Origin: Pantoea conspicua
GTDB taxonomy: Bacteria; Pseudomonadota; Gammaproteobacteria; Enterobacterales; Enterobacteriaceae
Direction: 5' to 3'
DNA: 64,000 nucleotides
Assembly: GCF_002095315.1 (NCBI RefSeq)
Contig: NZ_MLFN01000004.1
Span: 1 to 64,000 of the forward strand
In this document: positions 30,809 to 39,350 of the stretch, in pieces
Numbering within the stretch: the first letter of the stretch is position 1
Layout of the letters: each line of letters begins with the position of its first letter
The notes under the pieces: generated by a model
Told to the model about the DNA's origin: nothing
What the model saw: only the letters and a program-made list of their open reading frames with translations
The model's database searches: none
Translations under genes and position numbers: made by a program

Positions 30809-31681
30809 TTGTGTAATCTCGAACGCGAGCGCCACTTTGGCCGGGCCGCCGAAGCCAGTTTTGTCACCCAGCCGACGCTTTCGATGCGCCTGAAAAATCT
30901 GGAGCGCGAACTGGGCCTGTCGCTGATTAATCGCAGTAACAACTTTGCCGGTTTCACCCCGGAAGGCGATCGCGTGCTGGCGTGGGCGCGGGAGATTGTG
31001 TCCGTTTATCAGGGGCTGAAGCTGGAAGTAGAGTCCCTGAAGCATGGGGTCAACGGCACGTTGCGGCTTGGTGTGGTGCCACAGTGCAGCGTGGCGTTGC
31101 CGCTGCTGTTAAAAGCAGTACAGGCCCGTTATCCGCAGCTCGATTACCGGATTGCGGTGCTGAGCGCTGATCAACTGCTGGAGGCGCTCAACAGTCACAC
31201 CGTGGATGTCGGCATTGGCTTCTTTGAAATGGCCACACTGCGTGAACTTCATTTTCAGACGGCGATGCTGGCCGATCGTGGCGTTGAGGCGATCTTCCAT
31301 CCCGACCATTTTCCTCAGCTGGTGGCGAGCGGTCCGCTCACCCTGAATGAGCTGGCGCAGCAACCGCTCTGCCTGGCGGAACCGACCCGCTACTTCCGGC
31401 GTTATCTCGATATGGCGTTTCGCGAGGCGGCGCTGGTACCGCGGGTGGTGGTTGAAAGTGCCTCAGTGATGCAGCTGATGCAGTGCGCTCAGGTCGGGCT
31501 GGGACTGCTGATCTCCCCGGTGGGTCACCTGTTGCCCGGTTCGCTGCAGGGGTTGCATCAGCGGCCCATCCAGCTGCAACCGATGGCGCGTGAAGCGGCG
31601 CTGGTGATTGCTGAACCCGGACGCGCCACCCCGCTGGCCCAGCACTTTTTTGACGAAGCGCGCGGGCAGCTTCCGGTTTAA
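30809..31681 (+). CDS. LysR-family regulator (OxyR-like), start codon unclear
   Basis: Winged-HTH regulator; the DNA-binding domain runs through HFGRAAEASFVTQPTLSMRL, with a LysR effector domain after residue ~90 (NGTLRLGVVPQCSVALPLLL). Homology extends upstream of the TTG at 30,809: the same frame encodes DIKQLIYL from 30,788, and where a start Met is expected the codon is ATC (30,785). No ATG/GTG precedes it after the stop at 30,770. Either TTG is used, giving a shortened first helix, or ATT/ATC, or the start base is miscalled. It is convergent with yciW; the target is unknown. Confidence 0.78.
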   Translation: MCNLERERHFGRAAEASFVTQPTLSMRLKNLERELGLSLINRSNNFAGFTPEGDRVLAWAREIVSVYQGLKLEVESLKHGVNGTLRLGVVPQCSVALPLLLKAVQARYPQLDYRIAVLSADQLLEALNSHTVDVGIGFFEMATLRELHFQTAMLADRGVEAIFHPDHFPQLVASGPLTLNELAQQPLCLAEPTRYFRRYLDMAFREAALVPRVVVESASVMQLMQCAQVGLGLLISPVGHLLPGSLQGLHQRPIQLQPMAREAALVIAEPGRATPLAQHFFDEARGQLPV

Positions 31682-31686
31682 CGGAT

Positions 31687-32799
31687 TTACCTGACTTCAC
31701 CCAGCGCATAAAACAGCCGGCTGTTCCAGTTACCGATCGCCGCCGATTGAATTACGCCGAACAACGCCTCAGCCGTCCAGCCTGACTCCGCTAGCGGTTG
31801 CAGATGCGCCGCGCTGAAGCGTTCCGGCGCGCGGGTGAGCTGGGCGGCCAGCGTGACAATCTGCCGCTGCGGCTCACGGATGCCAGCCTCATCTACACCT
31901 TCAATCAAATCGTCGATGTCTGAAAGTTGCTGAAATGCCCAGCGGCTGCCGAGAATCCGTGCTGCCGTCGCTTCGGCCAGCGGCTGCCCGGGCGCTAATT
32001 GCTGACGCAACTGCACCCAGCCATACAGCGCCGACGCATCATGCGCCAGTAGCCACACCGCATCCTGCATACCCGGCAGCGTCTGACTGCGGGTGATTGC
32101 GGCCAGCTGTTCAGCACTGGCGTAGCGTAATTCCAGCGGTTTCAGCGCCGGACGCCACCCAGCCGGTTGACCGAAGCCGCTGCGGTCAGCATCCGGCGGT
32201 GGGGTGGAGCCAGGCAGCCAGCGCACCGGCTGGGCCTGCATCGCCTGCAGTCCGGCGACCACGCGCGCCTGATAGCTGACAAAACCGATCAGCTGATTGA
32301 GCGTCACGATATCCGGCTCGGTCAGACCTACGGCATCCAGTGCGGAAATCGCGCTGGCGGTAATCAGCTCAGGCTGCATCGCCAGCTGACGGGCATACTG
32401 GGTAATTTGAGTCAGACGATTGTTGCTTTCACGGGATGAATCGGGTCCTGGCAGCGGGTTAAGACGTGCCGAGTAGTGATTGCACAAACGCTGGACGCCG
32501 GCCACCTGGGCTACAGTCAGGGCGGTACTCAGGCGATCGTACAGCGTCAGGGTATGGGTCAGCGAGGTCGTGATGCGATCAGGGAACAGCAGTTGCGCCA
32601 GATCGCGCGCCGCCAGCAAGGCGGGCTGGTTAGCGCGCAACACTGCCGCGATCTGCACATCATCGGTCAGGCAGCCCAGCAGGAAACGGTCATCAATGTG
32701 GGCGGCTTCAGGCACCAGCGGAGCCGCCTGCGAGATGCGTGGACTGGTCTGGCTCTCGTAAAACCAGTGGTTATGGCCCGGATAGCGGCGTTGTTCCAT
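31687..32799 (-). CDS. yciW: YciW family protein (putative peroxidase-like oxidoreductase)
   Basis: 370 residues. It resembles E. coli YciW in MEQRRYPGHNHWFYE, TLYDRLSTALTVAQVAGVQR and LPGPDSSRESNNRL. YciW belongs to the CMD/AhpD-like helical fold and has been linked to cysteine metabolism; its reaction is unproven. The start at 32,799 has AGGA six bases upstream. It precedes fabI as in E. coli, but is separated from rnb by several unrelated genes here. Confidence 0.85.
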   Translation of the reverse strand: MEQRRYPGHNHWFYESQTSPRISQAAPLVPEAAHIDDRFLLGCLTDDVQIAAVLRANQPALLAARDLAQLLFPDRITTSLTHTLTLYDRLSTALTVAQVAGVQRLCNHYSARLNPLPGPDSSRESNNRLTQITQYARQLAMQPELITASAISALDAVGLTEPDIVTLNQLIGFVSYQARVVAGLQAMQAQPVRWLPGSTPPPDADRSGFGQPAGWRPALKPLELRYASAEQLAAITRSQTLPGMQDAVWLLAHDASALYGWVQLRQQLAPGQPLAEATAARILGSRWAFQQLSDIDDLIEGVDEAGIREPQRQIVTLAAQLTRAPERFSAAHLQPLAESGWTAEALFGVIQSAAIGNWNSRLFYALGEVR

Positions 32800-32990
32800 G
32801 ATCAATCCTTTTGCAAAATTCTGGTTCGGCAGGCAGGCGGCAAAATCTGAAAAAAAGCCTGACCGAAGGGCAGAGGTATCCTCGCCGAAGGCCAGGCCAG
32901 GGCAAAAGAATGATCGGTGATAATTAATAGCGTTACGGTATAACGACAGGAAAATCAGGCGGGAAGGCGATGGGGAGAAGAAGAAAGAGA

Positions 32991-33011
32991 AGGGCGAGCC
33001 AGGCTCGCCCT
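32991..33011 (-). terminator. Terminator of fabI
   Basis: AGGGCGAGCC/GGCTCGCCCT inverted repeat just after the fabI stop, followed on the minus strand by a T-rich tract (TTCTCTTTCTTCTT). Confidence 0.7.
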
Positions 33012-33018
33012 CAGAAAC

Positions 33019-33807
33019 TTATTTCAGTTCCAGCTCATTCATTGCGGCGATGCTGAAGCCGCCATCAACGTGAACGATTTCACCGGTGATGCCACCTGCC
33101 AGGTCAGAGCAGAGGAATGCCGCTGAGTTGCCGACATCTTCGATGGTCACGGTACGACGAATCGGGGTCACCGCTTCGCAGTGAGCCAGCATCTTACGGA
33201 AATCTTTAATGCCTGAAGCGGCCAGCGTACGGATTGGACCGGCAGAAACGGCGTTGACACGGACGCCTTCCGGGCCCATCGCGTTCGCCATGTAGCGGAC
33301 GTTGGCTTCCAGTGATGCTTTCGCCAGACCCATTACGTTGTAGTTCGGGATAGCGCGCTCGGCACCGAGGTAAGAAAGGGTCAGCAGCGCAGACTGTGGA
33401 TTCAGCATCGCGCGGCACTCTTTGGCCATGGCAACGAAGCTGTATGCACTGATGTCATGCGCGATTTTGAAGCCTTCGCGGGTTACGGCATTCACATAGT
33501 CACCATCCAGCTGGTCGCCTGGGGCGAAACCGATGGAGTGAACGAAACCGTCAAATTTCGGCCAGGTTTTTGCCAGTTCAGTGAACAGAGATTTGATGCT
33601 CTCATCTTCGGCAACGTCACACGGCAGAACGATGTCTGAGCCCAAATCTTTAGCAAACTCTTCCACACGACCTTTTAATTTGTCGTTCTGGTAGGTGAAA
33701 GCCAGTTCTGCGCCCTGTTTGTGCATCGCCTGTGCAATACCGTAGGCGATGGAAAGTTTACTGGCAACGCCAGTAATCAGAATGCGCTTACCGGAAAGAA
33801 AACCCAT
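33019..33807 (-). CDS. fabI: Enoyl-[acyl-carrier-protein] reductase (NADH)
   Basis: Last reductive step of each fatty-acid elongation cycle; the triclosan target. 262 residues, equal to E. coli. It is an SDR-fold protein with an unusual nucleotide motif [13 protein letters not shown]. The catalytic Tyr-x6-Lys pair is in [10 protein letters not shown], and the C-terminus [17 protein letters not shown] is canonical. The start [13 protein letters not shown] has AAGGA upstream; the longer open frame is not homologous. Confidence 0.98.
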   Translation of the reverse strand: MGFLSGKRILITGVASKLSIAYGIAQAMHKQGAELAFTYQNDKLKGRVEEFAKDLGSDIVLPCDVAEDESIKSLFTELAKTWPKFDGFVHSIGFAPGDQLDGDYVNAVTREGFKIAHDISAYSFVAMAKECRAMLNPQSALLTLSYLGAERAIPNYNVMGLAKASLEANVRYMANAMGPEGVRVNAVSAGPIRTLAASGIKDFRKMLAHCEAVTPIRRTVTIEDVGNSAAFLCSDLAGGITGEIVHVDGGFSIAAMNELELK

Positions 33808-33920
33808 AGCTGTAATCCTTATGGTCATTGTAGTTGGCGGCCGCATTGTTTAAAAAGTAGGCGACCGACGTTAATCGACGTGCGGATTCTAGCACGTCTG
33901 TCTGAAATCAGGTAAATCAG

Positions 33921-33935
33921 CCCGCAAATTGCGGG
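33921..33935 (-). terminator. Short hairpin after sapF, possible terminator
   Basis: CCCGC AAATT GCGGG, 15 bp beyond the sapF stop. The T-tract on the minus strand is weak. Confidence 0.35.
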
Positions 33936-33949
33936 ACAGAGAGCAATAA

Positions 33950-34753
33950 TCAGTGCTCTCGCCGCCAGGCTTCGGCGGTCAGCGCTTCGCCAAAATGGCT
34001 GCTGATCAGCCGGCGGGTCAAATCGTGCAACGGGGAGGCGAGCACATCGGCGGTACCGCCGCGCTCCACCACTTCCCCCTGATGCATTACCAGCACCTGA
34101 TCGCTGATGTGCTTCATCATGCCGAGATGCTGGGTGACATAAATGTAGGCGATGCCGTGTTTCTCCTGCAGCTCCAGCATCAGATTGACCAGCTGCGACC
34201 GCATGGTCATATCCAGTGAGGCCAGCGCTTCATCCGCCACGATCACTTTCGGCTGCAGGATCAGCGCGCGTGCCAGACCCAGGCGCTGTTTCTGGCCGGG
34301 CGCCAGCATATGCGGATAGTAACCCGCGTGATCGCGCAGCAATCCTACCTGGCGCAGCGTGGCGATAATGCGTTTCTCTCGCTGCTCTGCAGTCAGATCG
34401 GTATTGAGCCTCAGCGGGAGATCGAGGATCTGGCTGACCCGCTGACGCGGATTCAGTGACGTGGAGGGGTCCTGAAAAATCATCCGGATACGCTGGCTGC
34501 GATAGCCGTAATCGCCAAAGCTGAGCGGATGATCGTCAATCAGGATCTCACCCTCGGTCGGCGCGATCATACCGCTGAGCATTTTTGCCAGCGTCGATTT
34601 GCCAGAGCCGTTTTCGCCGATAATCGCCAGCGTTTGCTTTTCGCGCAGGGTAAAGCTGACCGATCTTACCGCTTCGACATGCTGACGACGAAACAACCCG
34701 GTGCGATAGCGAAAGGTTTTACTCAGATTGCGCACTTCCAGCAGGGTTTCCAT
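33950..34753 (-). CDS. sapF: Peptide ABC transporter ATP-binding protein SapF
   Basis: ATPase subunit of the SapABCDF importer, which confers resistance to antimicrobial peptides in enterobacteria. In E. coli SapB-SapF has also been linked to putrescine export. 267 residues. Walker A is GENGSGKSTL and Walker B is VIVADEAL. The signature is atypical (LAPGQKQRLGLARAL, PGQKQ in place of LSGGQ), as in E. coli SapF. It follows sapD with one base between. Confidence 0.95.
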   Translation of the reverse strand: METLLEVRNLSKTFRYRTGLFRRQHVEAVRSVSFTLREKQTLAIIGENGSGKSTLAKMLSGMIAPTEGEILIDDHPLSFGDYGYRSQRIRMIFQDPSTSLNPRQRVSQILDLPLRLNTDLTAEQREKRIIATLRQVGLLRDHAGYYPHMLAPGQKQRLGLARALILQPKVIVADEALASLDMTMRSQLVNLMLELQEKHGIAYIYVTQHLGMMKHISDQVLVMHQGEVVERGGTADVLASPLHDLTRRLISSHFGEALTAEAWRREH

Positions 34754-34754
34754 G

Positions 34755-35750
34755 TTACTGGCTCTCCATGTTCAGCGGGAAATGACAGGCGTAGAGATGC
34801 GATTTACTGCCCGCCAGGCGCGGCGTCTCAACGCATTTTCGCTGCGCGTAGGGGCAACGCGGCCCCAGCCGGCAACCTATTGGCAGGCTCTCCAGTGATG
34901 GAATGGCACCCGATAACGTATTCAGACGGCTCTTGTGCGGCAGAGCGCGGCCAAAGTCAGGCATGGCGCGAATCAGCGCCTGAGTATAAGGATGGTGCGG
35001 CGTAGTCATCAGATCGTCGCTCTGAGCGGTTTCCACCGTCTGGCCACAGTACATCACGTTAATCCGATCGGCCCATTGGCTCATGTTTCGCAGGTCATGA
35101 CTGATCAGCAGAATCGTGGTGTTATTATTCTGGTTGAGGCGACTCAGCAGGCGAAAAATCTGCGCCTGGGTGGTTGGCTCCATGGCATTGGTCGGCTCAT
35201 CGGCAATCAGCAGGCGCGGCTGGTTCGCCAGCGCGATGGCGATCATCACTTTCTGACACTCACCCTCAGTCAGCTCATAGGGAAAGCTGCGCATGATATC
35301 TTTGTGATCCTTGATACCGACGCGATGCAGCAGTTCAATAGCGCGGGTTTTACGCCAGAACCAGAAGCGCTTCATCCAGGAACCTTTATAGGTCCAGCGT
35401 GGAATTGCCTGCATTAGCTGGCGGCCAATGCTTTCGGACGGATCGAGACAGGACTGCGGCTCCTGAAAAATCATGGAGACGTTATGGCCGACAATACGGC
35501 GACGATCGCGTGGCGACAGGCGCAGCAGATCCACATCATCAAACACCATGCGATCGGCGGTGACGCGCCAGTTATCTTTGGTCACGCCGCAAATCGCTTT
35601 TGCCACCAGGCTCTTGCCCGATCCTGACTCACCCACCAGTCCGCGAATTTCACCTTCGCTCAGGGTCAGGTTGACACGGTCGACCGCTTTGACCGGCCCG
35701 TCGGCAGTCATAAATTCAATGGTGAGATTACGAATATCGAGTAACGGCAT
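34755..35750 (-). CDS. sapD: Peptide ABC transporter ATP-binding protein SapD
   Basis: 331 residues (E. coli 330). Walker A is [10 protein letters not shown]; the signature is the degenerate [13 protein letters not shown] in place of LSGGQ; Walker B is [12 protein letters not shown]. The C-terminal oligopeptide-ABC extension has cysteines ([16 protein letters not shown]). SapD also stimulates Trk potassium uptake in E. coli. Its start abuts the sapC stop. Confidence 0.96.
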   Translation of the reverse strand: MPLLDIRNLTIEFMTADGPVKAVDRVNLTLSEGEIRGLVGESGSGKSLVAKAICGVTKDNWRVTADRMVFDDVDLLRLSPRDRRRIVGHNVSMIFQEPQSCLDPSESIGRQLMQAIPRWTYKGSWMKRFWFWRKTRAIELLHRVGIKDHKDIMRSFPYELTEGECQKVMIAIALANQPRLLIADEPTNAMEPTTQAQIFRLLSRLNQNNNTTILLISHDLRNMSQWADRINVMYCGQTVETAQSDDLMTTPHHPYTQALIRAMPDFGRALPHKSRLNTLSGAIPSLESLPIGCRLGPRCPYAQRKCVETPRLAGSKSHLYACHFPLNMESQ

Positions 35751-36641
35751 TTATTCCACTCCCGCTTCGACGGCGCGACGGATGCCGTCACCGAGCAGGT
35801 TAACAATTAATACGCTGACCATCAGCGCCACACCAGGCAGCATCACCGTCCAGGGTGCGACATAGATCAGTTCAAGCGAATCACCCAGCATGGCACCCCA
35901 TTCGGGCGAGGGCAGCTGTGCGCCCAGATCAAGAAAGCCCAGCGCCGCAATATCCAGAATCGCCATCGACAGGGCGCGGGTAATCTCGCTGATCAATAAT
36001 GGCAGAATGTTAGGCAGAATGGCGTAGCGCAGAATATTACGACTGCTGGCGCCATCGAGACGGGCTGCCACCACATACTCTTTTTCCAGTTCATCATGGA
36101 CTGCGCTATAAATCTCCCGCACCAGACGAGGCATCAGGGCCAGCCAGACCGCCAGCATGGCGTGCTCCAGCCGGGGACCGAGGAAGGCCACCACAATAAT
36201 CGCCAGCAGCAGCGAGGGAATCGAGAGCAGCGTATCCAGTACGTGATTCATAACCGCGGATCGCACGCCGTGAGTCATGCCTGCCAGTATGCCTAACACC
36301 AGTGCCCAGAAGGTCGCAAACAGTGTTACCAGCATCGCCGACCCGACGGTGGGGCCGGCACCGCTCAGCAGGCGGCTCAGTACATCGCGACCTAAATCGT
36401 CGGTACCGAGGAAAAATGACACATCGCCATAGCGCGACCAGGAGGGCGGCAGCAGTTGATAACCGAGGAATTGTTGATCAATACCGTAGGGCGCGATCAG
36501 TGAGCCAGACAAACAGAGCAGCAGCAACGCACCAAAACCATACAGGCCCACCATCGCCGCGGTATCGCCATAAAAATGGTGCCAGCTCTGACGAAACGCA
36601 CTGGGCAGGCGTTTTTCGGCATAGATATTATCGGAGGGCAT
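35751..36641 (-). CDS. sapC: Peptide ABC transporter permease SapC
   Basis: 296 residues, inner-membrane permease of the DppC/OppC type. [20 protein letters not shown] is the EAA loop contacting the ATPases. The protein is full length and starts [11 protein letters not shown]. However, its ATG and first codons lie inside a 16-bp direct repeat, and the sequence upstream is no longer sapB but the inserted element. It has lost the AAGGA that sapB would supply for its translation; only a weak AGTGAAAG-like site precedes it now. Expression from the sapAB transcript may be reduced or rerouted. Confidence 0.95.
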   Translation of the reverse strand: MPSDNIYAEKRLPSAFRQSWHHFYGDTAAMVGLYGFGALLLLCLSGSLIAPYGIDQQFLGYQLLPPSWSRYGDVSFFLGTDDLGRDVLSRLLSGAGPTVGSAMLVTLFATFWALVLGILAGMTHGVRSAVMNHVLDTLLSIPSLLLAIIVVAFLGPRLEHAMLAVWLALMPRLVREIYSAVHDELEKEYVVAARLDGASSRNILRYAILPNILPLLISEITRALSMAILDIAALGFLDLGAQLPSPEWGAMLGDSLELIYVAPWTVMLPGVALMVSVLIVNLLGDGIRRAVEAGVE

Positions 36642-36643
36642 AC
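36628..36643. repeat. Left 16-bp direct repeat of the sapB/sapC insertion
   Basis: TTATCGGAGGGCATAC, identical to 38,385-38,400. Read on the minus strand it is GTATGCCCTCCGATAA, containing both the sapC ATG and the sapB TAA, so each copy completes one gene. Confidence 0.92.
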
Positions 36644-36824
36644 GCTTTCACTTTACTGTGCTTAGGGTCGGGCAATGTTGCTTTATAAAAATCATTCATA
36701 TCAGGTGGTTGCCCCGCTGGCATGCTTTATGTTGTGTTGTCATAGATGACGCTGTAAAGCTGTGATTTATGGATTTTGTGTACACGTTGCTGACAGATAT
36801 CAGACTCAGGAAGGCGCTGGGTAA

Positions 36825-37139
36825 GCGCCGCGACATAACAGAGGTTATCTCTCCGACTCGCACGGAATGAATGTCAGGCTCTCCATTTCAGGCGGCGTGA
36901 CATTTTTCTACCGTTATCGCTGGGAGGGTAAACCCGTTCAGCTGACTATAGGTGATTATCCGTCGATATCCCTGTCGCAGGCAAGGGAACGGCGTCAGCA
37001 ATTTCGGCTCTGGATGACAGAGGGTTACGATCCGCATCGGCAGGTCGTCCTGAACAGGCTGAAAAAAGTCGAGGCGATAACGGTTGCAGAGGCGCCTGAA
37101 ACTGGCTGGCATACGGCCCGGTTTGCTTTAGCAATATAA
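36825..37139 (+). pseudogene. Truncated tyrosine-recombinase integrase (DUF4102 arm-binding domain)
   Basis: Open from GCG at 36,825 with no good start; the first ATG is 36,867. [38 protein letters not shown] and [13 protein letters not shown] are the typical arm-binding N-terminal domain of P4-type phage integrases (GxYPxxSLxxAR pattern). The far N-terminus and the whole catalytic domain with the R-H-R-Y residues are missing. It lies 180 bp inside the left repeat, where an integrase next to its attachment site would be expected. Confidence 0.82.
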
Positions 37140-37523
37140 CCTGCTGTGCCAGATTTTGTACCGTGCAAGCCCATCGCTTGTTACGAGAATTTCATCATTC
37201 AGATGTGTTAAATTCATATGCTCTGCAGGTTTTCCGCTGCAGTGTGGGCCATTTAAAATGGGCTTATATGACGTGAAATCAGTACTTCATTCAGTGCTGA
37301 CATAAAGTTTCCCGGCAGCACTTTTCCCGCTCACCTGCAGTGGCACAGGCGGCGTACCCCGGTAAAATTCATCGTGGGCTTTTGGTTAGCCAGGGCAATT
37401 TCAGTCATCTGCTGCTCATGCTCTTCAGCTTCATATACCTGGTCTGGAAAATTCATATTTACCTCCAGATAGCAGGCAATAAAAAACCGCCTCGCTGGGC
37501 GGCTGGTTCACTATTAGTGGACG
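37140..37523. other. Interior of the element without a recognisable gene
   Basis: About 380 bp after the integrase fragment. Short ORFs occur on both strands but none has a ribosome-binding site with a recognisable product. It is likely eroded DNA of the element. Confidence 0.45.
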
Positions 37524-37727
37524 CTACGCTGGCCGGACCCTGGCCTTTGTTGGATGTCCATCAGGCCCATCGTCATGGGTGTGGTCAGGATCCGGCTCAA
37601 TGATAACGATATAATCTTTACCTTTCCCGTCGCGCGTTAACGTCACTAAATCTCCGGCGCAAGGTTTGGCGTCAAAATCATGTTCCTCTTCAACGCCAGT
37701 ATCTTCAAAAATCACAGTAAATTTCAT
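37524..37727 (-). CDS. 67-residue hypothetical protein in the sap insertion
   Basis: The ATG at 37,727 is preceded by AGAGGTCGG, so it is probably translated. The protein is hydrophilic and acidic (MKFTVIFEDTGVEEEHDFD, then AGDLVTLTRDGKGKDYIVII), with a His/Asp-rich tail (DPDHTHDD). Alternating beta-like hydrophobic residues suggest a small folded domain. No signal peptide or membrane helix. I do not recognise the family. It is the only apparently intact gene in the element. Confidence 0.55.
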   Translation of the reverse strand: MKFTVIFEDTGVEEEHDFDAKPCAGDLVTLTRDGKGKDYIVIIEPDPDHTHDDGPDGHPTKARVRPA

Positions 37728-37999
37728 TTTCCGACCTCTTTCTGATAAACCGCGTCGTTACCTCAAATTTTTTGCTGACGCTGACTTATAGAATTTTAGA
37801 CTATTTTGAAAAGAGCTTAAATATCATCGATTTACTCCATTCCGACATGTCGACTCGTCATTTATTTTGATGGGTGGCTCAATGAAGAGATGCCGCTGTG
37901 CATTGAGCGTAATACAAAATTCTGCACGCTCTCACGGAAGATACACAGGCGTTGATGATGAATACATGAGGTCACTGTTTTATATCGGTATAGAAAGTC

Positions 38000-38382
38000 T
38001 GCAAAATGGTAACGAAGCCCCCATCACGCAGGGCATCGCCTTTACGTCGTGGCTGCTTACTGGTGTTATTATCATCCATTGCTCTTTTTCCTGCGCGGCC
38101 CGCCAGCTCTGGCGTATGTAACGGCCCCGAGCGGAAAGGCGATATAAAGTTCGCTGCTGGCTGTCGGACGAATCGACGTCATCAAGCGTGTTCACGTTGG
38201 GGCTCAGGTTTCGGGACAGGTTAAATCGCTGAATGTGAAGCTGGATGATTACGCCACTAAAGGACAACTGAGTGTCAGCATTGACGATGTACCGCAGCGG
38301 AATGATTTACGTGACGCCGGAGCTCGCTTAACGAGGTCAAAGCCGATCTGTAAGCTAAGCAGGCACAACTTTTGAAAATAAA
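38000..38382 (+). pseudogene. Remnant of a MacA-type efflux adaptor gene (5' part)
   Basis: Pieces of a periplasmic membrane-fusion protein lie in different frames: an N-terminal membrane segment (IAFTSWLLTGVIIIH), ERKGDIKFA, then VHVGAQVSGQVKSLNVKLDD plus YATKGQL, which is the biotinyl-lipoyl-like motif of MacA/HlyD adaptors, and ADL(stop)AKQAQLL. At least two frameshifts and an in-frame stop are visible. It ends at the right 16-bp repeat; the remaining two-thirds of the gene and any macB are absent. Confidence 0.7.
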
Positions 38383-38384
38383 CG

Positions 38385-38400
38385 TTATCGGAGGGCATAC
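38385..38400. repeat. Right 16-bp direct repeat of the sapB/sapC insertion
   Basis: TTATCGGAGGGCATAC, identical to 36,628-36,643; the flanking bases differ on both sides, so the identity is exactly 16 bp. This copy supplies the sapB stop codon. Confidence 0.92.
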
Positions 38401-39350
38401 CATTCCTTGTGTTTCAGCGGGTTCATGGCTGCGCCAATGACATCGGAGATAACGTTAACCAGTATCACCAGTCCACCAATCACCATCACGCCAGCGGAGA
38501 TCGCGGCGTAATCCTGCTGGCGAATAGCATTAATTAACCAGCGTCCCAGGCCAGGCCAGTTGAAAACCATCTCAGTGATCATCGCCAGTGTCAGCATGGT
38601 CGAAAATTGCAGGCCAAGACGCGGTATGACCGGCGGTAAGGCGTTGTGCAACACATGGCGGCGGATCACCGTCAGGCGCGACAGGCCACGGGTCGCGGCG
38701 GCTTTGACATAGTTTTTGTCCATCACCTCACTGGTGCTGTTGCGCAGCAGGCGGATCACTTCGGTGGTCGGGGCCATTGCCAGCACCGTCACCGGCAAAA
38801 TCAAATGCGTCAGGGCGCTGATAATCATCTCGTGACGCCAGGGCGAGCGGCTGAGCCAGGCATCAATCAGCGCAAAGCCTGACACATTCTGTACCGGATA
38901 GAGCAGATCGTGCCGGCCTGATACCGGCAGCCAGCCGAGCGTCAGCGAGAAAAACAGGGTAAACAGCAGCGCCAGCCAGAAAATGGGCGCTGAAAAGCCG
39001 ATCAGCGCCAGCGCACTGATGGTTTTATCCGGCCACTTGTTGCGCATCACACCGGCGCAGATGCCGAGCGGAATGCCGACCAGCAGAGCAAACAGAAAGG
39101 CCAGAATGCAGAGCTCCATAGTGGCCGGAAACACTTCCCGCAGCTGCAGGCCAATCTCCTGACCATTGGTGCTGGAAACGCCAAAGTCAAACTGCAGCAT
39201 TCCTTTGAACCAGAACCACCAGGCGTCAGACAGCGCAGCGCCTTCCAGCGGTGCATTCGGCGTAAAATAGCTGAGACTGAAGCTGACCAGCGACAGCAAA
39301 AACAGCGTAATCAACAGCAGCAGCAGGCGGCGCAGAATATAGATGATCAC
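38385..39350 (-). CDS. sapB: Peptide ABC transporter permease SapB
   Basis: 321 residues, DppB-type permease with about six transmembrane helices. [20 protein letters not shown] is the ATPase-contacting loop, and the C-terminus KHKEWYALR is canonical. It starts with GTG directly after the sapA stop (TAAGTG). Its last codons and TAA lie in the right direct repeat, so the insertion leaves the protein complete. Confidence 0.96.
   Translation of the reverse strand: MIIYILRRLLLLLITLFLLSLVSFSLSYFTPNAPLEGAALSDAWWFWFKGMLQFDFGVSSTNGQEIGLQLREVFPATMELCILAFLFALLVGIPLGICAGVMRNKWPDKTISALALIGFSAPIFWLALLFTLFFSLTLGWLPVSGRHDLLYPVQNVSGFALIDAWLSRSPWRHEMIISALTHLILPVTVLAMAPTTEVIRLLRNSTSEVMDKNYVKAAATRGLSRLTVIRRHVLHNALPPVIPRLGLQFSTMLTLAMITEMVFNWPGLGRWLINAIRQQDYAAISAGVMVIGGLVILVNVISDVIGAAMNPLKHKEWYALR

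Larger units (their letters stand above)
36644..38384. mobile_element. Decayed integrative element between sapB and sapC
   Basis: 1,741 bp lie between two identical 16-bp sequences, in the middle of a normally contiguous sap operon. Removing the insert plus one repeat rejoins sapB and sapC with a 14-bp ATG...TAA overlap. Contents: a tyrosine-integrase fragment at the left, a 67-residue ORF on the minus strand, and a broken macA-like adaptor gene reaching the right repeat. There is no transposase and no inverted terminal repeat, so a site-specific recombinase with a 16-bp core is favoured over an IS. The element is probably immobile now. Confidence 0.8.

Noticed and set aside
36644-38384. Insertion sequence as explanation of the sap interruption
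   Set aside because: No transposase and no terminal inverted repeats at the borders, and a 16-bp duplication is longer than usual for IS elements; the integrase relic fits better.
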